64,000 nt of DNA from Corynebacterium genitalium ATCC 33030 (GTDB lineage: Bacteria; Actinomycetota; Actinomycetes; Mycobacteriales; Mycobacteriaceae), in contig NZ_CM000961.1 in assembly GCF_000143825.1 (NCBI RefSeq), positions 558,001-622,000 of the forward strand, given 5' to 3'. The position numbers and the translations under genes are program-made. The notes under the pieces were generated by a model. That model was given only the letters and a program-made list of their open reading frames with translations. It was not told where the DNA came from and ran no database searches. Shown one piece after another: positions 49,725-61,206 of the stretch. Every line of letters begins with the position of its first letter. The first letter of the stretch is position 1.

Positions 49725-50745
49725 TGGTGAAGTAGGTCGACCAGTCCGGGTCCTCGGTCAGCGGCTTGTTGTTGGCATCCACAAGCAGGCCCTGCTCCCC
49801 CAGGAACGTGCCCAGCTCAGCCCAGTGCTCCTCGGTTTGGCGGCCGAACTTGCCGCCCTCATCGAGCATGTACTTCTCGGCGAGCATGCGCTGGCTGCGC
49901 TTGAGGAAGTCCACGTCCGTCAGCAGGTCCGAGTTCTCCTCGTGCAGGATCTGGGCTGCAGCATCCGGGTCATCGACCGAGTCTTGGTAGCCGCGCTGGA
50001 GTGCCTGGACGAACTTCTTCGCCTGCTCCGGGTTCTTCTCCAGCCAGGTGCCGTTGCCCAGGATGATCACGTTGTAGCAGTCCGGGAAGCCGTAGTCGGT
50101 GTAGGCGAAGTTCTTCAGCTCGACGCCGCGATCTGCGGCCTCAATGCCCTCCCAGGCGACGAAGGGGACGGTAAAGTCCACGTCGCCGTTGTACAGCGCC
50201 TCATACGCGCTGGTGCCCAGGGTGACGGTCTCGATGTCGCCCTTGCCGCCGGCGGCCTGGATGACGCCGCGCATGGTGGCTTCCTCCGACGGGTTAGCGA
50301 AGCCGCCGTAGGTCAGGCCGTCCAGGTCAGCCGGGCTCTTGATCTCGTCGCGGTCCGCCAAAACGGAGACCTCAGTGGACCAGGTCTGCTGGACCGCGAG
50401 GACCGAGCGCACGTCTGCCCCAGCAGCCATAGTGATCGTAGCGGTGTCCTGGAAGCTCACGCCGAACTCCGCCTGCCCGGCATCGACCATGAGATCCGGG
50501 TTGGAGTCGTTGTACGGCAGAACCTCCACATCCAAACCGGCGTCTTTGAAGTAGCCCTTGTTGATGGCCACGTACAGGCCAGTGTGGTTCGTGTTCGGCG
50601 TCCAGTCCAGCGCGATGCGGATCTTGTCGCCGCCAGCGCCGCCGGCACCACCGCCTGCCTGGTCTGCACTGTCCGCGCATGCGGTGAGCATGAACACTCC
50701 CGCCAACGCAGCCATGAACACTGCGAGCTTTTTGGAGATCTTCAT
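49705..50745 (-). CDS. thiY: ThiY-like substrate-binding lipoprotein for formylaminopyrimidine-type thiamine precursors
   Basis: The protein has 346 residues from the ATG at 50745; an in-frame GTG 13 codons upstream would put extra residues before the signal peptide and is rejected. The lipobox is LTAC. The mature NMT1/THI5 fold starts IRIALDWTPNTNHTGLYVAINKGYFKDAGLDVEV, close to ThiY/THI5 proteins that bind FAMP or HMP. It stands behind a TPP riboswitch and supplies pyrimidine for the TenA enzymes. Confidence 0.92.
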   Translation of the reverse strand: MKISKKLAVFMAALAGVFMLTACADSADQAGGGAGGAGGDKIRIALDWTPNTNHTGLYVAINKGYFKDAGLDVEVLPYNDSNPDLMVDAGQAEFGVSFQDTATITMAAGADVRSVLAVQQTWSTEVSVLADRDEIKSPADLDGLTYGGFANPSEEATMRGVIQAAGGKGDIETVTLGTSAYEALYNGDVDFTVPFVAWEGIEAADRGVELKNFAYTDYGFPDCYNVIILGNGTWLEKNPEQAKKFVQALQRGYQDSVDDPDAAAQILHEENSDLLTDVDFLKRSQRMLAEKYMLDEGGKFGRQTEEHWAELGTFLGEQGLLVDANNKPLTEDPDWSTYFTNEYLAD

Positions 50746-50752
50746 TGTCCTC

Positions 50753-50782
50753 GGGCCTTTCTTTCCTCCTGGCGAAAGGCCC
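50753..50782 (-). promoter_or_regulatory. Expression-platform hairpin before thiY
   Basis: GGGCCTTTC / GAAAGGCCC perfect 9-bp arms enclose a loop with AGGAGG. The hairpin lies between the aptamer and the thiY ATG and ends 7 bp before it, where it could gate translation. Confidence 0.6.
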
Positions 50783-50818
50783 ACGGGTGCACGCGCACTG
50801 GTGCGCAGGAGCGTCCCC

Positions 50819-50897
50819 GTGACAATCCCTCCGCCAGTCCAAACTGGATCAGGTTCAACGGGTCTTATCTCAGCCCCCAGAGGGCACCCCGTGTCAC
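50819..50897 (-). ncRNA. TPP riboswitch (THI element) upstream of thiYXZ
   Basis: On the minus strand the blocks ACGGGGTGCC, GGCTGAGATAAGACCC and GAACCTGATC are in order, then GCGGAGGGA. P1 GTGACA / TGTCAC is perfect. It lies 74 nt upstream of the thiY ATG. Confidence 0.95.
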
Positions 50898-50968
50898 GTG
50901 TCTCTTTTTATACCAGCCGGGAGTGACCGCCGAGGGAGAATCGTTGAAAACATCCCCAGGGAAGGCGA

Positions 50969-50998
50969 AAGGCGGCCACCGAAAAGGGTGACCGCCTT
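50969..50998 (-). terminator. Hairpin downstream of a gene remnant
   Basis: AAGGCGG-CACC / GGTG-CCGCCTT arms with one mismatch and a short A/G-rich loop lie 15 bp beyond the stop codon of the remnant at 51013. The tail is weak. Confidence 0.55.
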
Positions 50999-51012
50999 AG
51001 CGTTATCTTCGG

Positions 51013-51143
51013 TTACTCGGAGCCGGGCGCTGCTGGCTCAGCCTCCGGCGCAGGGATCGTGCCCGCGCTGGAACCGGAGCTGCCCCGGTCGGAAGAACCT
51101 GAGGAACCGGAGGATCCAGACGATACTTTTGCACAATCGGTAC
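51013..51143 (-). pseudogene. 3' remnant of a secreted-protein gene (Gly-Ser-Ser-rich C-terminus)
   Basis: On the minus strand a frame with four SSG/GSS units, then DRGSSGSSAGTIPAPEAEP and AAPGSE, runs to TAA at 51013-51015. It is preceded within about 10 codons by an in-frame stop and has no start codon or ribosome-binding site. A terminator follows as in a live gene. Codon use is gene-like (third-position G/C). The rest of the gene is gone. The 51144-51293 stretch holds nothing recognised. Confidence 0.5.
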
Positions 51144-51293
51144 GTAACTACTAGCTCGGTTTACGTGTATAAACAGGTGACGCTACGGAACCGGGTGAAG
51201 CTTAGAACGGGCTTAAGCATTCACCAGTTTTTCGGCTAAAACCTCAGGCGGTATCGGGACGGTAACTGCCTTCAGCGACGGGGTTTCGTGGGA

Positions 51294-52172
51294 CTAGATT
51301 TGCTGCGCGACGAACTCCTCGAAACGGTCCGCCACGATTCCCGGCTCACGAGCCCAGCGGTTGTGGCCCAGTCGGCCGGGAAGCTCCTCGGCCTTGCGTG
51401 GCGCTTTCTCTAGGTGCTCGAGAAGGTACTCGCAGGATTCAAGGGTGCACTCGGAATCGTTCGCAAACCGGGTCAGCAGCACCGGAACGCGGACGTTCTT
51501 GATCTCCTCGGCGTAGTTGATGTCCTGGCCCTGGAGATCTGCGATGGTGTTCATGCGGCTGAAGCGCGACCACTCGTAGACGTGCCGGCCGGACTGGCGG
51601 CCGTAACCGGCGATGTCCAATGCGCCGCCCGGCCACACGCCGCGCAGCTTGGCCACCTGGCCCATCATCTGCCCGCCAAGCAGAGCGCGCACGTGGTCCT
51701 TCCCGGTGAAACCGCGGTGGTAGGGGCTGCCGGAACCGACTCCCATCAGACCCTGGACGTTGAGCTCTTTAGCCTCCGGCCGTGCCAGGAACATCGAGCC
51801 CACCTGGCCGCCCATGGAGTGTGTCAGCAAATAAGTGGGATGGTTGGGCTGAAGCGAGAGCTCCTTCTTCGCCGCCTTGATGCCCTCCGGGTAATCCTCC
51901 GATGCCAAGTTGTGGTAGCCCCACTGGTTATCCGGCATCGCTTTCGTGGTGTTCGTGCCCTGGCCGCGCAACTCACCGATAGCCACGTAGTACCCGCGCG
52001 ACGCCAGTTCCTTCGCCAACGGACGGTAATACCGCGCACCCATGCCGAACCCGGGCCACATCATCACCAGCGGCGCGCCGGCGCGCGGCTCTTTCGGCTC
52101 GAAACAATAAACCGTGCTCACAGAGTGATCCGGCAGGTACGACAAGGTGTAATGCTCATCCACGGACGTCAT
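51294..52172 (-). CDS. Alpha/beta-hydrolase (serine aminopeptidase / lysophospholipase-like)
   Basis: The protein has 292 residues from the ATG at 52172. The oxyanion strand is MMWPGFGMGARYYRPLAKELA, the nucleophile elbow is THSMGGQVGS (the usual first Gly is Thr), the Asp is likely in LLTRFANDSECT, and the His in LGHNRWAREPG. No signal peptide. A CACAAT -10-like element lies about 8 bp before the ATG, so a leaderless transcript is likely. Substrate unknown. Confidence 0.85.
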   Translation of the reverse strand: MTSVDEHYTLSYLPDHSVSTVYCFEPKEPRAGAPLVMMWPGFGMGARYYRPLAKELASRGYYVAIGELRGQGTNTTKAMPDNQWGYHNLASEDYPEGIKAAKKELSLQPNHPTYLLTHSMGGQVGSMFLARPEAKELNVQGLMGVGSGSPYHRGFTGKDHVRALLGGQMMGQVAKLRGVWPGGALDIAGYGRQSGRHVYEWSRFSRMNTIADLQGQDINYAEEIKNVRVPVLLTRFANDSECTLESCEYLLEHLEKAPRKAEELPGRLGHNRWAREPGIVADRFEEFVAQQI

Positions 52173-52229
52173 GCAGGCTATTGTGCCAGCACTGGCGGGG
52201 AGAGCGCCCAAGTTTGAGGGGAAAACCTC

Positions 52230-54329
<2,100 letters not shown>

Positions 54330-54394
54330 TTATTTTACATGCCGCTGCAGACATTCCTGGTAGCGGCCGAGCGTGTGGGGCTGATCCGGGCAGC

Positions 54395-54475
54395 GTGTGA
54401 ACGATTCAACCTCCCAGAGGGAATGCGTCGGAGAAACCCCAGGTGGCGAAGAACGGGGCACCGAATCGTTCACAC
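54395..54475. repeat. 81-bp element with perfect 13-bp inverted repeats between dciA and gyrB
   Basis: GTGTGAACGATTC (54395-54407) and GAATCGTTCACAC (54463-54475) are perfect complements. The right arm touches the dciA stop codon. It may be a large termination hairpin or a miniature mobile element. No gene lies in 54291-54475. Confidence 0.75.
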
Positions 54476-55081
54476 TTATCCATAGGTATCTCTTGGACCG
54501 CGGCCCTTGACATGCAGCGGCCCGTAGCGCCAGTTCTTCGTCTTCGGCGGGAAAACGTGCAGCTTGGTCACCACACCCGGCCCGATCTTCTCCGCGATCT
54601 TGGCCAGGACCGTCGACTGCATGTACTTCAGGTTCGTCGCCCAAGCCGTCTGGTCGCACGCCACAAAGACCTCGCCATCTTTGATCATCGTGACCTCGGT
54701 GTGCTGCGCGATCTTCGCGCCGACGAGCTCCTCCCAATTGCCCATCACCCAGCCGTGCGCGATGGATTCCGTCCAGTCGCGCTGCTGAATCTCCTTTTTT
54801 ACTAACGACGCGAACCCCGACACCTCATACGACCGCGGCAGCGCCCGACCATCCGCACCGGTGGGCCGGGCGCGAAAACTCCGCGGTTTTGTGGCATCCG
54901 GAGTCAGGTCCAACCCGGGGACGACAGGTGTGGGACCGTCACCCTTGCCGAGCGAGCGCGTCGGCACCACCTTCTGCGCCTTCGCCAGATTGGGGACCTT
55001 TCCGTTGCGGCGCTTGGCGGTGGCGCGCAGGTTCTGGAACGTCGCAGTGACCAAGTCGACGGGTTCTTCGTTCCCGGTCAC
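54476..55081 (-). CDS. dciA: DciA (DUF721): replicative helicase loader/operator
   Basis: The protein has 201 residues. The N-terminal disordered, basic part (about 1-95) is followed by the C-terminal DUF721 domain: [24 protein letters not shown], then [20 protein letters not shown]. This is the KH-like DciA fold that helps load DnaB. It starts at a GTG overlapping the recF stop by 4 bp. It lies between recF and gyrB, as in other actinobacteria. Confidence 0.93.
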   Translation of the reverse strand: MTGNEEPVDLVTATFQNLRATAKRRNGKVPNLAKAQKVVPTRSLGKGDGPTPVVPGLDLTPDATKPRSFRARPTGADGRALPRSYEVSGFASLVKKEIQQRDWTESIAHGWVMGNWEELVGAKIAQHTEVTMIKDGEVFVACDQTAWATNLKYMQSTVLAKIAEKIGPGVVTKLHVFPPKTKNWRYGPLHVKGRGPRDTYG

Positions 55082-56256
55082 GGCTCCTCCAACCGCGAGA
55101 GCCCGTCCTCCATCACCACGGAGTAGCGGGCGGCGACGTGCTCGTCGAGATTGTCGGGCAGGTCATCGCCGACCGCAGCGGTAATGAGCACTTGCTCCGC
55201 TTGCTGTGCGACAGCCACCAACCGTTCACGGCGCTTCGCGTCCAGCTCAGCGAAAACGTCGTCGAGGATGAGCACGGGATCCACGCCGTCTTCAGACAGC
55301 AACGCGTACTCGGCCAGGTGCAGCGCGAGCGCAAACGACCAGGTCTCGCCGTGGGAGGCGTAACCTTTCGCCGGCTGGTCACCGAGGGTGAGCAACAGGT
55401 CGTCGCGGTGCGGGCCGACGAGCGTGGTCCCGCGGTCGATCTCATCGCGGCGCCGCCGGGCGAGTTCCTGCAGAAACGCCGCTTCCAAGATCGCCGGGTC
55501 GTTCGAAGGTTCACCCGCCAACTCCGCGACGGCCTTGTCCAACGTCGACGAATACTCGATGGCGGCCGGCCGGGATTCGGGTGCGACGGAGGAATAGGAG
55601 TTGTGGACGGGGTCGCTTAAGACGTCGATAAGCATGCGTCTGCCTGCGACAACCTGCGCGCCGAAAGCTGCCAACTGGGCGTCCCACGCGTCGAGGGTGC
55701 TCAGCGCGGCCGCGCCCGAGTCGTCGTTGTAGCCGCGGCGCAGCGCCATGTTGGACGAACGCAAAAGCGCGTTGCGCTGGCGCAGGACCTTGTCGTAGTC
55801 GGCCTTCGCCCCGCCGAAACGCGGAGTGCGGATGCTGGCCAACGTGTCCAGGAAACGGCGGCGCTCTGCCGGCTCGCCGGTGACTAGCGCGAGGTCCTCC
55901 GGCGCGAAGACGACGGTACGCAGAACGCCGAGCATCTCACGCGGGGACTTCAGGCGCGTGCGGTTGATCTGCGCCTGGTTCTGCTCGCGCACTTTGATGA
56001 GCAGATGGGTGGTCAATTCGCGGCCGGCGTTGACCGTCGTCGCTGAGATACGCGCATTGTTGGCGCCGGTGCGGATGAGCGGCTGGTCCTGGGACACGCG
56101 GTGGCTGGCCAGCGTCGCGGTGTAGATCGCGGCTTCGACGATGTTGGTTTTGCCGTGGCCGTTGCGGCCGGAAAAAACCGTGACTCCAGGCTCGAGCGCC
56201 AAGTTCAGCTCAGGCCAGGACCGGAAATCCCGCAGGTCCAGCTCACGGAGATACAC
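55078..56256 (-). CDS. recF: RecF: DNA replication and repair ATPase
   Basis: The protein has 392 residues from the GTG at 56256 ([23 protein letters not shown]), the conserved N-terminus. Walker A is GRNGHGKTN, the signature region is [14 protein letters not shown], and Walker B is [13 protein letters not shown]. It loads RecA at gapped DNA. dnaN lies 16 bp upstream and dciA overlaps downstream, so dnaN-recF-dciA form one unit. Confidence 0.95.
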   Translation of the reverse strand: MYLRELDLRDFRSWPELNLALEPGVTVFSGRNGHGKTNIVEAAIYTATLASHRVSQDQPLIRTGANNARISATTVNAGRELTTHLLIKVREQNQAQINRTRLKSPREMLGVLRTVVFAPEDLALVTGEPAERRRFLDTLASIRTPRFGGAKADYDKVLRQRNALLRSSNMALRRGYNDDSGAAALSTLDAWDAQLAAFGAQVVAGRRMLIDVLSDPVHNSYSSVAPESRPAAIEYSSTLDKAVAELAGEPSNDPAILEAAFLQELARRRRDEIDRGTTLVGPHRDDLLLTLGDQPAKGYASHGETWSFALALHLAEYALLSEDGVDPVLILDDVFAELDAKRRERLVAVAQQAEQVLITAAVGDDLPDNLDEHVAARYSVVMEDGLSRLEEP

Positions 56257-56272
56257 GGGTAATGGACCTGGT

Positions 56273-57472
56273 TTAACCCGGCAGGCGGACCGGCATGAGC
56301 AGGTACGTGAAGTTCGTCGCCGGGGTCTCAAACGACCCGTCCGCGGCAGCTTCCGGCAGCTCGTCCGGCTCCGGGACCATGATCGCCGGGCGGGAGGCTT
56401 CCGTGAACCCGAAGACGACGCGGTCGGTGTGGATGACGTTCAGCCCGTCGCGCAGGTAGCCCGAGTTGAACGCGATGAGCAATTCGTCTGCTCCCGTGAA
56501 CGCGCACTGCAGGCTCTCGCTCGCCTCGCCGGACTCAGCACCCGAGGCAAACAACGTGACCTCGCCCGGCTGGAAGTGCATGCGCAGCTGAGCGTTGCGG
56601 TCGGCAACCAGGCTGACGCGGCGGATCGCTTCCATCAACGGGGCGATCTCGACGCTGGCCATCGAAGTGTGGGTTTTCGGCAGCAGCGGCTGAATATTCG
56701 GGAACTCGGCGTCGAGCATGCGCGTGGTCGTCTCGCGGTTGCCGGAGTGCAGGCCGAACAGGCCGTCACCGCCGACGTTGTCGCCGGAGCCGACTGCGAT
56801 CTCAACCGGTTCTTCCAGGTGAGTGTCCAGGGTGCGCGCGTTGTCCAGCAGGGTTTTGGCCGGGATGAGCAGCTTCGCCTCGACGTCCGGGGCCTTCGGT
56901 TCCCACTCGAGGGAGCGCAGAGCCAGACGGAAACGGTCGGTGGCGGCCAGCTGCACGCGGTTGCCCGAGACTTCCATGTGCACACCGGTGAGCATCGGCA
57001 GCGTGTCATCGCGGCCGGCAGCAGAAGCGACCTGGGTGATGGCGTCGACGAAGGTCGTGGTGTCCAAGGTTCCGGTGACCTCCGGCAGGACCGGCAACTG
57101 CGGGTAGTCGTCGAGAGGCATCAGCGGCAGCTCGAAGCGGGCGGAACCGCCCTGGAGGAGAAGACGCTGGTTGTCGGCAACGGAGACATCGATCGGCTTC
57201 GCCGGCATGTTGGAGACGATGTCGGCCATGAGCTTTCCGGCGACAGCAACGCGGCCCGGCTGGTCCACCTCTGCGGCGATGCGCACGCGAGTGGAGACCT
57301 CGTAGTCGAAGCCGGCGAATTCCAAACCGTTGTCGTCCGCGGTGATCACCACAGCGCGCAGCACAGGCTGGGTGTTCTTCGTGGGCAGGTTGCGTGCGAC
57401 CCATGCCACCGCATCCGAGAGGTCATCTTTGTGGACGCGGAATGACACGTTCACGTCTGCCTGGGTGTCCAT
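56273..57472 (-). CDS. dnaN: DnaN: DNA polymerase III sliding clamp
   Basis: The protein has 399 residues from the ATG at 57472 (AGGAG 9 bp upstream). The three beta-clamp domains are visible: [31 protein letters not shown] at the start, a middle domain beginning [31 protein letters not shown], and the C-terminal [14 protein letters not shown] end. It is slightly longer than the E. coli clamp (366), normal for actinobacteria. Confidence 0.96.
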   Translation of the reverse strand: MDTQADVNVSFRVHKDDLSDAVAWVARNLPTKNTQPVLRAVVITADDNGLEFAGFDYEVSTRVRIAAEVDQPGRVAVAGKLMADIVSNMPAKPIDVSVADNQRLLLQGGSARFELPLMPLDDYPQLPVLPEVTGTLDTTTFVDAITQVASAAGRDDTLPMLTGVHMEVSGNRVQLAATDRFRLALRSLEWEPKAPDVEAKLLIPAKTLLDNARTLDTHLEEPVEIAVGSGDNVGGDGLFGLHSGNRETTTRMLDAEFPNIQPLLPKTHTSMASVEIAPLMEAIRRVSLVADRNAQLRMHFQPGEVTLFASGAESGEASESLQCAFTGADELLIAFNSGYLRDGLNVIHTDRVVFGFTEASRPAIMVPEPDELPEAAADGSFETPATNFTYLLMPVRLPG

Positions 57473-58048
57473 GCTTGCCTGCTCCTTGTTGCTGCTGCGT
57501 TCGGGCCACGTTAAGGCCTTGAGTGCCAACTGGTCATTCAGCCTACCGACTGACCTGCCCGCTGCAACAAAAAGGGCACGGGCTTTTGTGATTCGTGAAA
57601 GCAGGTCGTGCGGGGCGGCGGCGGGCGTTGTGCACACCCTTTCTTTCTCTTGGTTTAAGTACTAAGAAAAAACCCGGGAAGAACAGTAAGTGTTGTGCAG
57701 TCTGTGGATGAACGGGCAAATGCCAAGAATGTCGGCCGAATCTGCGTGTGGGTGACGGGTGTGGAATTCGTGTGGGAAACCCTGATTCCTTGTGGACAAA
57801 AGGTCGGCCGCTTTTTGTGTGCACAGCGAGCTACACGTTTTCCACCGCTTGTCCCCTGATATCCCACACGTTATCCACCGGGGCGTGTGATTCGGTCGAG
57901 GCCTGTGAATTGAGCATTGGAGACCAACATCACACGGGCGCCCGGGCTAATTACACCCATGGAATTACACAGCTGTGAATAACTCTGTGGATAAAAGAAA
58001 AACCCCAGCTTGCGGGCGCAAACTGGGGTGGAAAACTGTGTGGAAAGT
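57473..58048. other. oriC: oriC region between dnaN and dnaA
   Basis: The 576-bp gap has no gene. It holds a perfect DnaA box (57986-57994, minus), and boxes TTGTCCACA (57791-57799, minus), TCATCCACA (57703-57711, minus), TTATTCACA (57974-57982, minus), TTATCCACC (57871-57879, plus) and TTTTCCACC (57838-57846, plus). An AT-rich stretch at about 57639-57672 is a candidate unwinding element. The dnaA-dnaN position is the usual actinobacterial origin. Confidence 0.8.
57993..58028 (-). terminator. Terminator of dnaA
   Basis: CCCCAG-TTTGCG / CGCAAG-CTGGGG hairpin (58003-58028) is followed on the minus strand by TTTTTCTTTT. The T-run merges into the perfect DnaA box. Confidence 0.85.
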
Positions 58049-59650
58049 TTATTGTGAGCGGACTCGCGTCTTGATGATCTGCGTGAGCTCCTGGATTTCG
58101 TCGTACGTCTCGCGGTTCTCCGTCATTTCTTTGCGGATCTTCCGGTCGGCGTACATCACTGTCGTGTGGTCCTTGCCGCCGAACTCTTGGCCGATCTTCG
58201 GTAGTGACAAATCAGTCAGCTCTCGGCACAGATACATAGCTAGCTGGCGGGCATGCGCGACTGTGCGAGTTTTGCCGGCGCCGGTGAGCTTGTCCAAGGA
58301 CACACGGAAGTACTCCGCGGCCACCTCTTTGATGGTGGTGGCAGTGATCTTGATGTCGCCTTCATCCGGGAGGATGTCACGCAGGGCGATCTGGGCAACG
58401 TCGAGCGTGATCGGCTCCTTGATCAGTGAGGAGTACGCCGACACCCTAATCAGCGCACCTTCGAGCTCGCGGATCGACGACTCGAACTTCGACGCGATGA
58501 GCTCCAGTACTTCATCGTCGACCTGGGTGCCGTCGGCAGCTGCCTTCTTCATCAGAATGGCAATGCGCGTTTCCAGGTCCGGTGGCTGGACATCTGTAAT
58601 CAGACCGCCCTCAAAGCGCGTGCGCAAACGGTCTTCCAGCGTGGTCAACTGCTTCGGCGGACGGTCAGACGACAAAATGATCTGCTTGTTCGCTTGGTGC
58701 AGCGCATTGAAGGTGTGGAAGAACTCTTCCTGAGTACCTTCCTTACCTTCCAAGAATTGAATGTCATCGACCATGAGGATGTCCAGATCGCGGTACCGGC
58801 GCTTGAAGGATTCTTGGCGGTCATCGCGGACAGAGTTGATGTAGTCGTTGGTGAACTCTTCCGATGAGACGTATTTAATGCGCAAGTCAGGTTGCAGCAC
58901 GCGCGAATAGTTTCCGGCGGCGTGCAGCAGGTGCGTCTTGCCCAGGCCGGAACCGCCCCAGATGAACAGCGGGTTGTAGGCACGGGCCGGATTCTCGGCG
59001 ACGGCGACAGCGGCGCCGTTGGCGAAACGGTTGGAAGAACCGATGACGAAGTTTTCAAAGGTGTACTTCGGGTTCAGCGATGTCTCGCGGTTCGGATCGT
59101 GCGCGGGTTTCTCGCGCTGAATGCGCTGCGGAACTTCCACGACCGGGTGCGCAGCTTGCTGGCGCGCCGATTCTTCAATGGCGTGCTGTTCTTGCTGCTG
59201 CGCGTGGATGCGTGCCAGCTCGTCCAGGCCCATCGGCAACTGCTCCCCTGCTATCGGAGCTGGGAACTGTCGTGCCTGCTCAGAATAGGTCGGGAACCAC
59301 GGCGTCGGGTTCGGTGCCGTGTGCTGCACAGGCGGTTCAGGCTCGGGCGCAGGCTCTGGAGCCGCTGCGTCCACGGAGACGGCAATATTGCACGGACGGT
59401 TCAGGTGGTGCGTCAGAATCTCGACAATATAAGGGCCAAGCTGATTTTCCACCACGTTTTTCGCTGCGGAGTGCGGGACGGAGAGGATGCAATAACCCTC
59501 CACGAGCATCACGGGGCGCACGAGGCGCAGATACGCGCGATCGCCCGGCGTGAATGTGGGCACGGGTGAGTTGGGTCGCTCTGAAAGGTTGAGAAGTTCG
59601 GTGACAACGTCTTGCCACAGCGCATCGAGCGCCTGCTGATCGAATGCCAT
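58049..59650 (-). CDS. dnaA: DnaA: chromosomal replication initiator
   Basis: The protein has 533 residues. Domain I (about 1-95) precedes a long Pro/Glu/Gln linker (domain II, about 96-195). The AAA+ domain starts [14 protein letters not shown], with Walker [14 protein letters not shown] and Walker [11 protein letters not shown]. Domain IV has the DnaA box-binding signature [15 protein letters not shown]. It is divergent from rpmH. GGGAGAAG lies about 11 bp before ATG. Confidence 0.97.
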   Translation of the reverse strand: MAFDQQALDALWQDVVTELLNLSERPNSPVPTFTPGDRAYLRLVRPVMLVEGYCILSVPHSAAKNVVENQLGPYIVEILTHHLNRPCNIAVSVDAAAPEPAPEPEPPVQHTAPNPTPWFPTYSEQARQFPAPIAGEQLPMGLDELARIHAQQQEQHAIEESARQQAAHPVVEVPQRIQREKPAHDPNRETSLNPKYTFENFVIGSSNRFANGAAVAVAENPARAYNPLFIWGGSGLGKTHLLHAAGNYSRVLQPDLRIKYVSSEEFTNDYINSVRDDRQESFKRRYRDLDILMVDDIQFLEGKEGTQEEFFHTFNALHQANKQIILSSDRPPKQLTTLEDRLRTRFEGGLITDVQPPDLETRIAILMKKAAADGTQVDDEVLELIASKFESSIRELEGALIRVSAYSSLIKEPITLDVAQIALRDILPDEGDIKITATTIKEVAAEYFRVSLDKLTGAGKTRTVAHARQLAMYLCRELTDLSLPKIGQEFGGKDHTTVMYADRKIRKEMTENRETYDEIQELTQIIKTRVRSQ

Positions 59651-59781
59651 GCTCGCCTACTTCTCCCTTAAATATGCCTCAGCCAATGAATGATGATGGA
59701 TGATTGGACTGCATATCATCCACTGGCCCATTCACATCCCGTTCAGATATGAACATCGCTTCTACCTCGTACTCCACAACG

Positions 59782-60116
59782 TTATCCACAGGTGTGGGAT
59801 TTGCCCCCAGGGAGCTTATCCACAAGTTAGGCTCCTCACTGTGGAATTCACTTTCCTAAGAGAAATACGGTTTGACCTGCCAGAAACATAAGTTACCGCG
59901 TTGAACCTTAAGGTTTCCTTGAGATTTATCCACAGGGAGAAGCTTCCTGTTCAATGAAGTTGTGGCGATAGAACTGTTTACCCTCCGTTCAGCCCCGATG
60001 TCTACAAATGGCCCAATCGTTTACTTTCTACATCGGGCGATCCGGGGCGCAGCGTTACGTTCGCTTCTCCTCTTCCGCAGTAAGCGTCGGCGTGTCGCCA
60101 GCTCCCCTGTGGATAA
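59782..60116. other. Second DnaA-box group between dnaA and rpmH
   Basis: Four perfect TTATCCACA boxes lie at 59782-59790, 59816-59824, 59926-59934 (plus) and 60108-60116 (minus); a weak AATTCCACA is at 59840-59848. The 59651-60400 gap has no gene and must also hold the divergent dnaA and rpmH promoters, so DnaA autoregulation or a bipartite origin is expected. Confidence 0.8.
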
Positions 60117-60211
60117 CTACACCCGTGTTATTTCGGGGGTAGCTTGAAGCGGGAAGCGCCACCCCCGCTGAAAACGGGGCTTTGCTGGGAGCTACCTGTG
60201 ACAACAGCGAT

Positions 60212-60241
60212 TTGTGTCACGCCGACAAGCTGCCGTATCCT
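60212..60241 (+). promoter_or_regulatory. Probable rpmH operon promoter
   Basis: TTGTGT (60212-60217), an 18-bp spacer and TATCCT (60236-60241) lie about 160 bp before the rpmH start. The untranslated leader would be long. Confidence 0.45.
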
Positions 60242-60400
60242 GTTTAGGTCTGTCGCATCCAGGGCGTTGCCCGACGGATGTGCGTGAGAGGACCACTGCG
60301 CTTCCATCACCGGGTTTCAAGCGCACGCTCTCACTGAAGTTCCATCTTTGGCCGCTTCTTCCCCGGTGGGCCCGCGGCCGCAACGTCAAGGAGTAAACCC

Positions 60401-60538
60401 GTGCCTAAGCGGACTTTCCAGCCCAACAACCGTCGTCGTGCACGCAAGCACGGCTTCCGTACCCGAATGAACACCCGCGCCGGCCGCGCCATCGTTTCCG
60501 CACGCCGCAAGAAGGGCCGTTCCAAGCTCAGCGCGTAA
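60401..60538 (+). CDS. rpmH: Ribosomal protein L34
   Basis: The protein has 45 residues from the GTG at 60401, AAGGAG 8 bp upstream. The sequence [19 protein letters not shown] and the basic end KKGRSKLSA are the invariant bL34 pattern. It is part of the large ribosomal subunit. rnpA starts 3 bp after its stop. Confidence 0.98.
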   Translation: MPKRTFQPNNRRRARKHGFRTRMNTRAGRAIVSARRKKGRSKLSA

Positions 60539-60541
60539 ACC

Positions 60542-60910
60542 GTGCTCCCGCGCGCCCACAAACTCGCATCATCGGCGGACTTCCGCACGGTCATGCGCAA
60601 AGGCGGGCGCGCTGGTACCCGCACCGTGGTGGTGCACTACTACACCCGAACCGATCCTGTCATCACTGGCGGGCCGCGGTTCGGGTTAGTTGTTTCTAAA
60701 CAAGTGGGCAACGCGGTCACGCGCCATAGCGTTTCGCGGCGTCTGCGCCACGTGCTGGCGGGGTTCATCAGTGAGCTCCCGCGCGAGGTGGACATTGTGG
60801 TGCGCGCCCTGCCGCCAGCAGCGGAGGCTACGAGCAAGCAGTTGCTTGACGACGTCTCCTCCGCCCTCCCCCGCGCGCACAAGAAATCTAAGCGGGGGCG
60901 CCTGACGTGA
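60542..60910 (+). CDS. rnpA: RNase P protein component
   Basis: The protein has 122 residues and starts at GTG. RFGLVVSKQVGNAVTRHSVSRRLRHVL contains the diagnostic RNR-like motif in a diverged form (N-AVTRH-VSRRLR). The N-terminus LPRAHKLASSADFRTVMRKGGRAG is typical. It binds the catalytic RNA (not in this window) and matures tRNA 5' ends. yidD overlaps by 4 bp. Confidence 0.95.
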   Translation: MLPRAHKLASSADFRTVMRKGGRAGTRTVVVHYYTRTDPVITGGPRFGLVVSKQVGNAVTRHSVSRRLRHVLAGFISELPREVDIVVRALPPAAEATSKQLLDDVSSALPRAHKKSKRGRLT

Positions 60911-61176
60911 GCTACTACAACACCGATGGCGAAGCCATTCCGGCCCCCCGCGGACCTGTGGGTTCCGCACTCGTGGGCGCGGTGCGGCTTTACCAAAAGT
61001 GGGTTTCTCCCCTTAAGATGGTTTCGACGTGCCGCTTCGAGCCGACGTGCAGCGCCTACGCCTTAGAGGCGGTGTCGCGGCATGGAGCAGGCAGAGGGAG
61101 TTTGCTGGCCGTTGCCCGTGTGTGCAAGTGCGGGCCGTGGCACCCGGGCGGATACGACCCCGTACCGCTGACGTAG
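60907..61176 (+). CDS. yidD: YidD: membrane protein insertion efficiency factor
   Basis: The protein has 89 residues and starts at GTG in overlap with rnpA. RLYQKWVSPLK, CRFEPTCSAYALEAVSRHG and CKCGPWHPGGYDPVP are the family signature with its conserved cysteines. It supports YidC-dependent insertion. The rpmH-rnpA-yidD-yidC order is standard. Confidence 0.95.
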   Translation: MSYYNTDGEAIPAPRGPVGSALVGAVRLYQKWVSPLKMVSTCRFEPTCSAYALEAVSRHGAGRGSLLAVARVCKCGPWHPGGYDPVPLT

Positions 61177-61206
61177 TTTTTTGAGATCCAGGAGTTAGTT
61201 GGACCT

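Noticed and set aside
54330..54737. 135-codon minus-strand frame overlapping dciA
   Set aside because: It overlaps DciA in another frame and includes the inverted repeat region; no similarity to a known protein.
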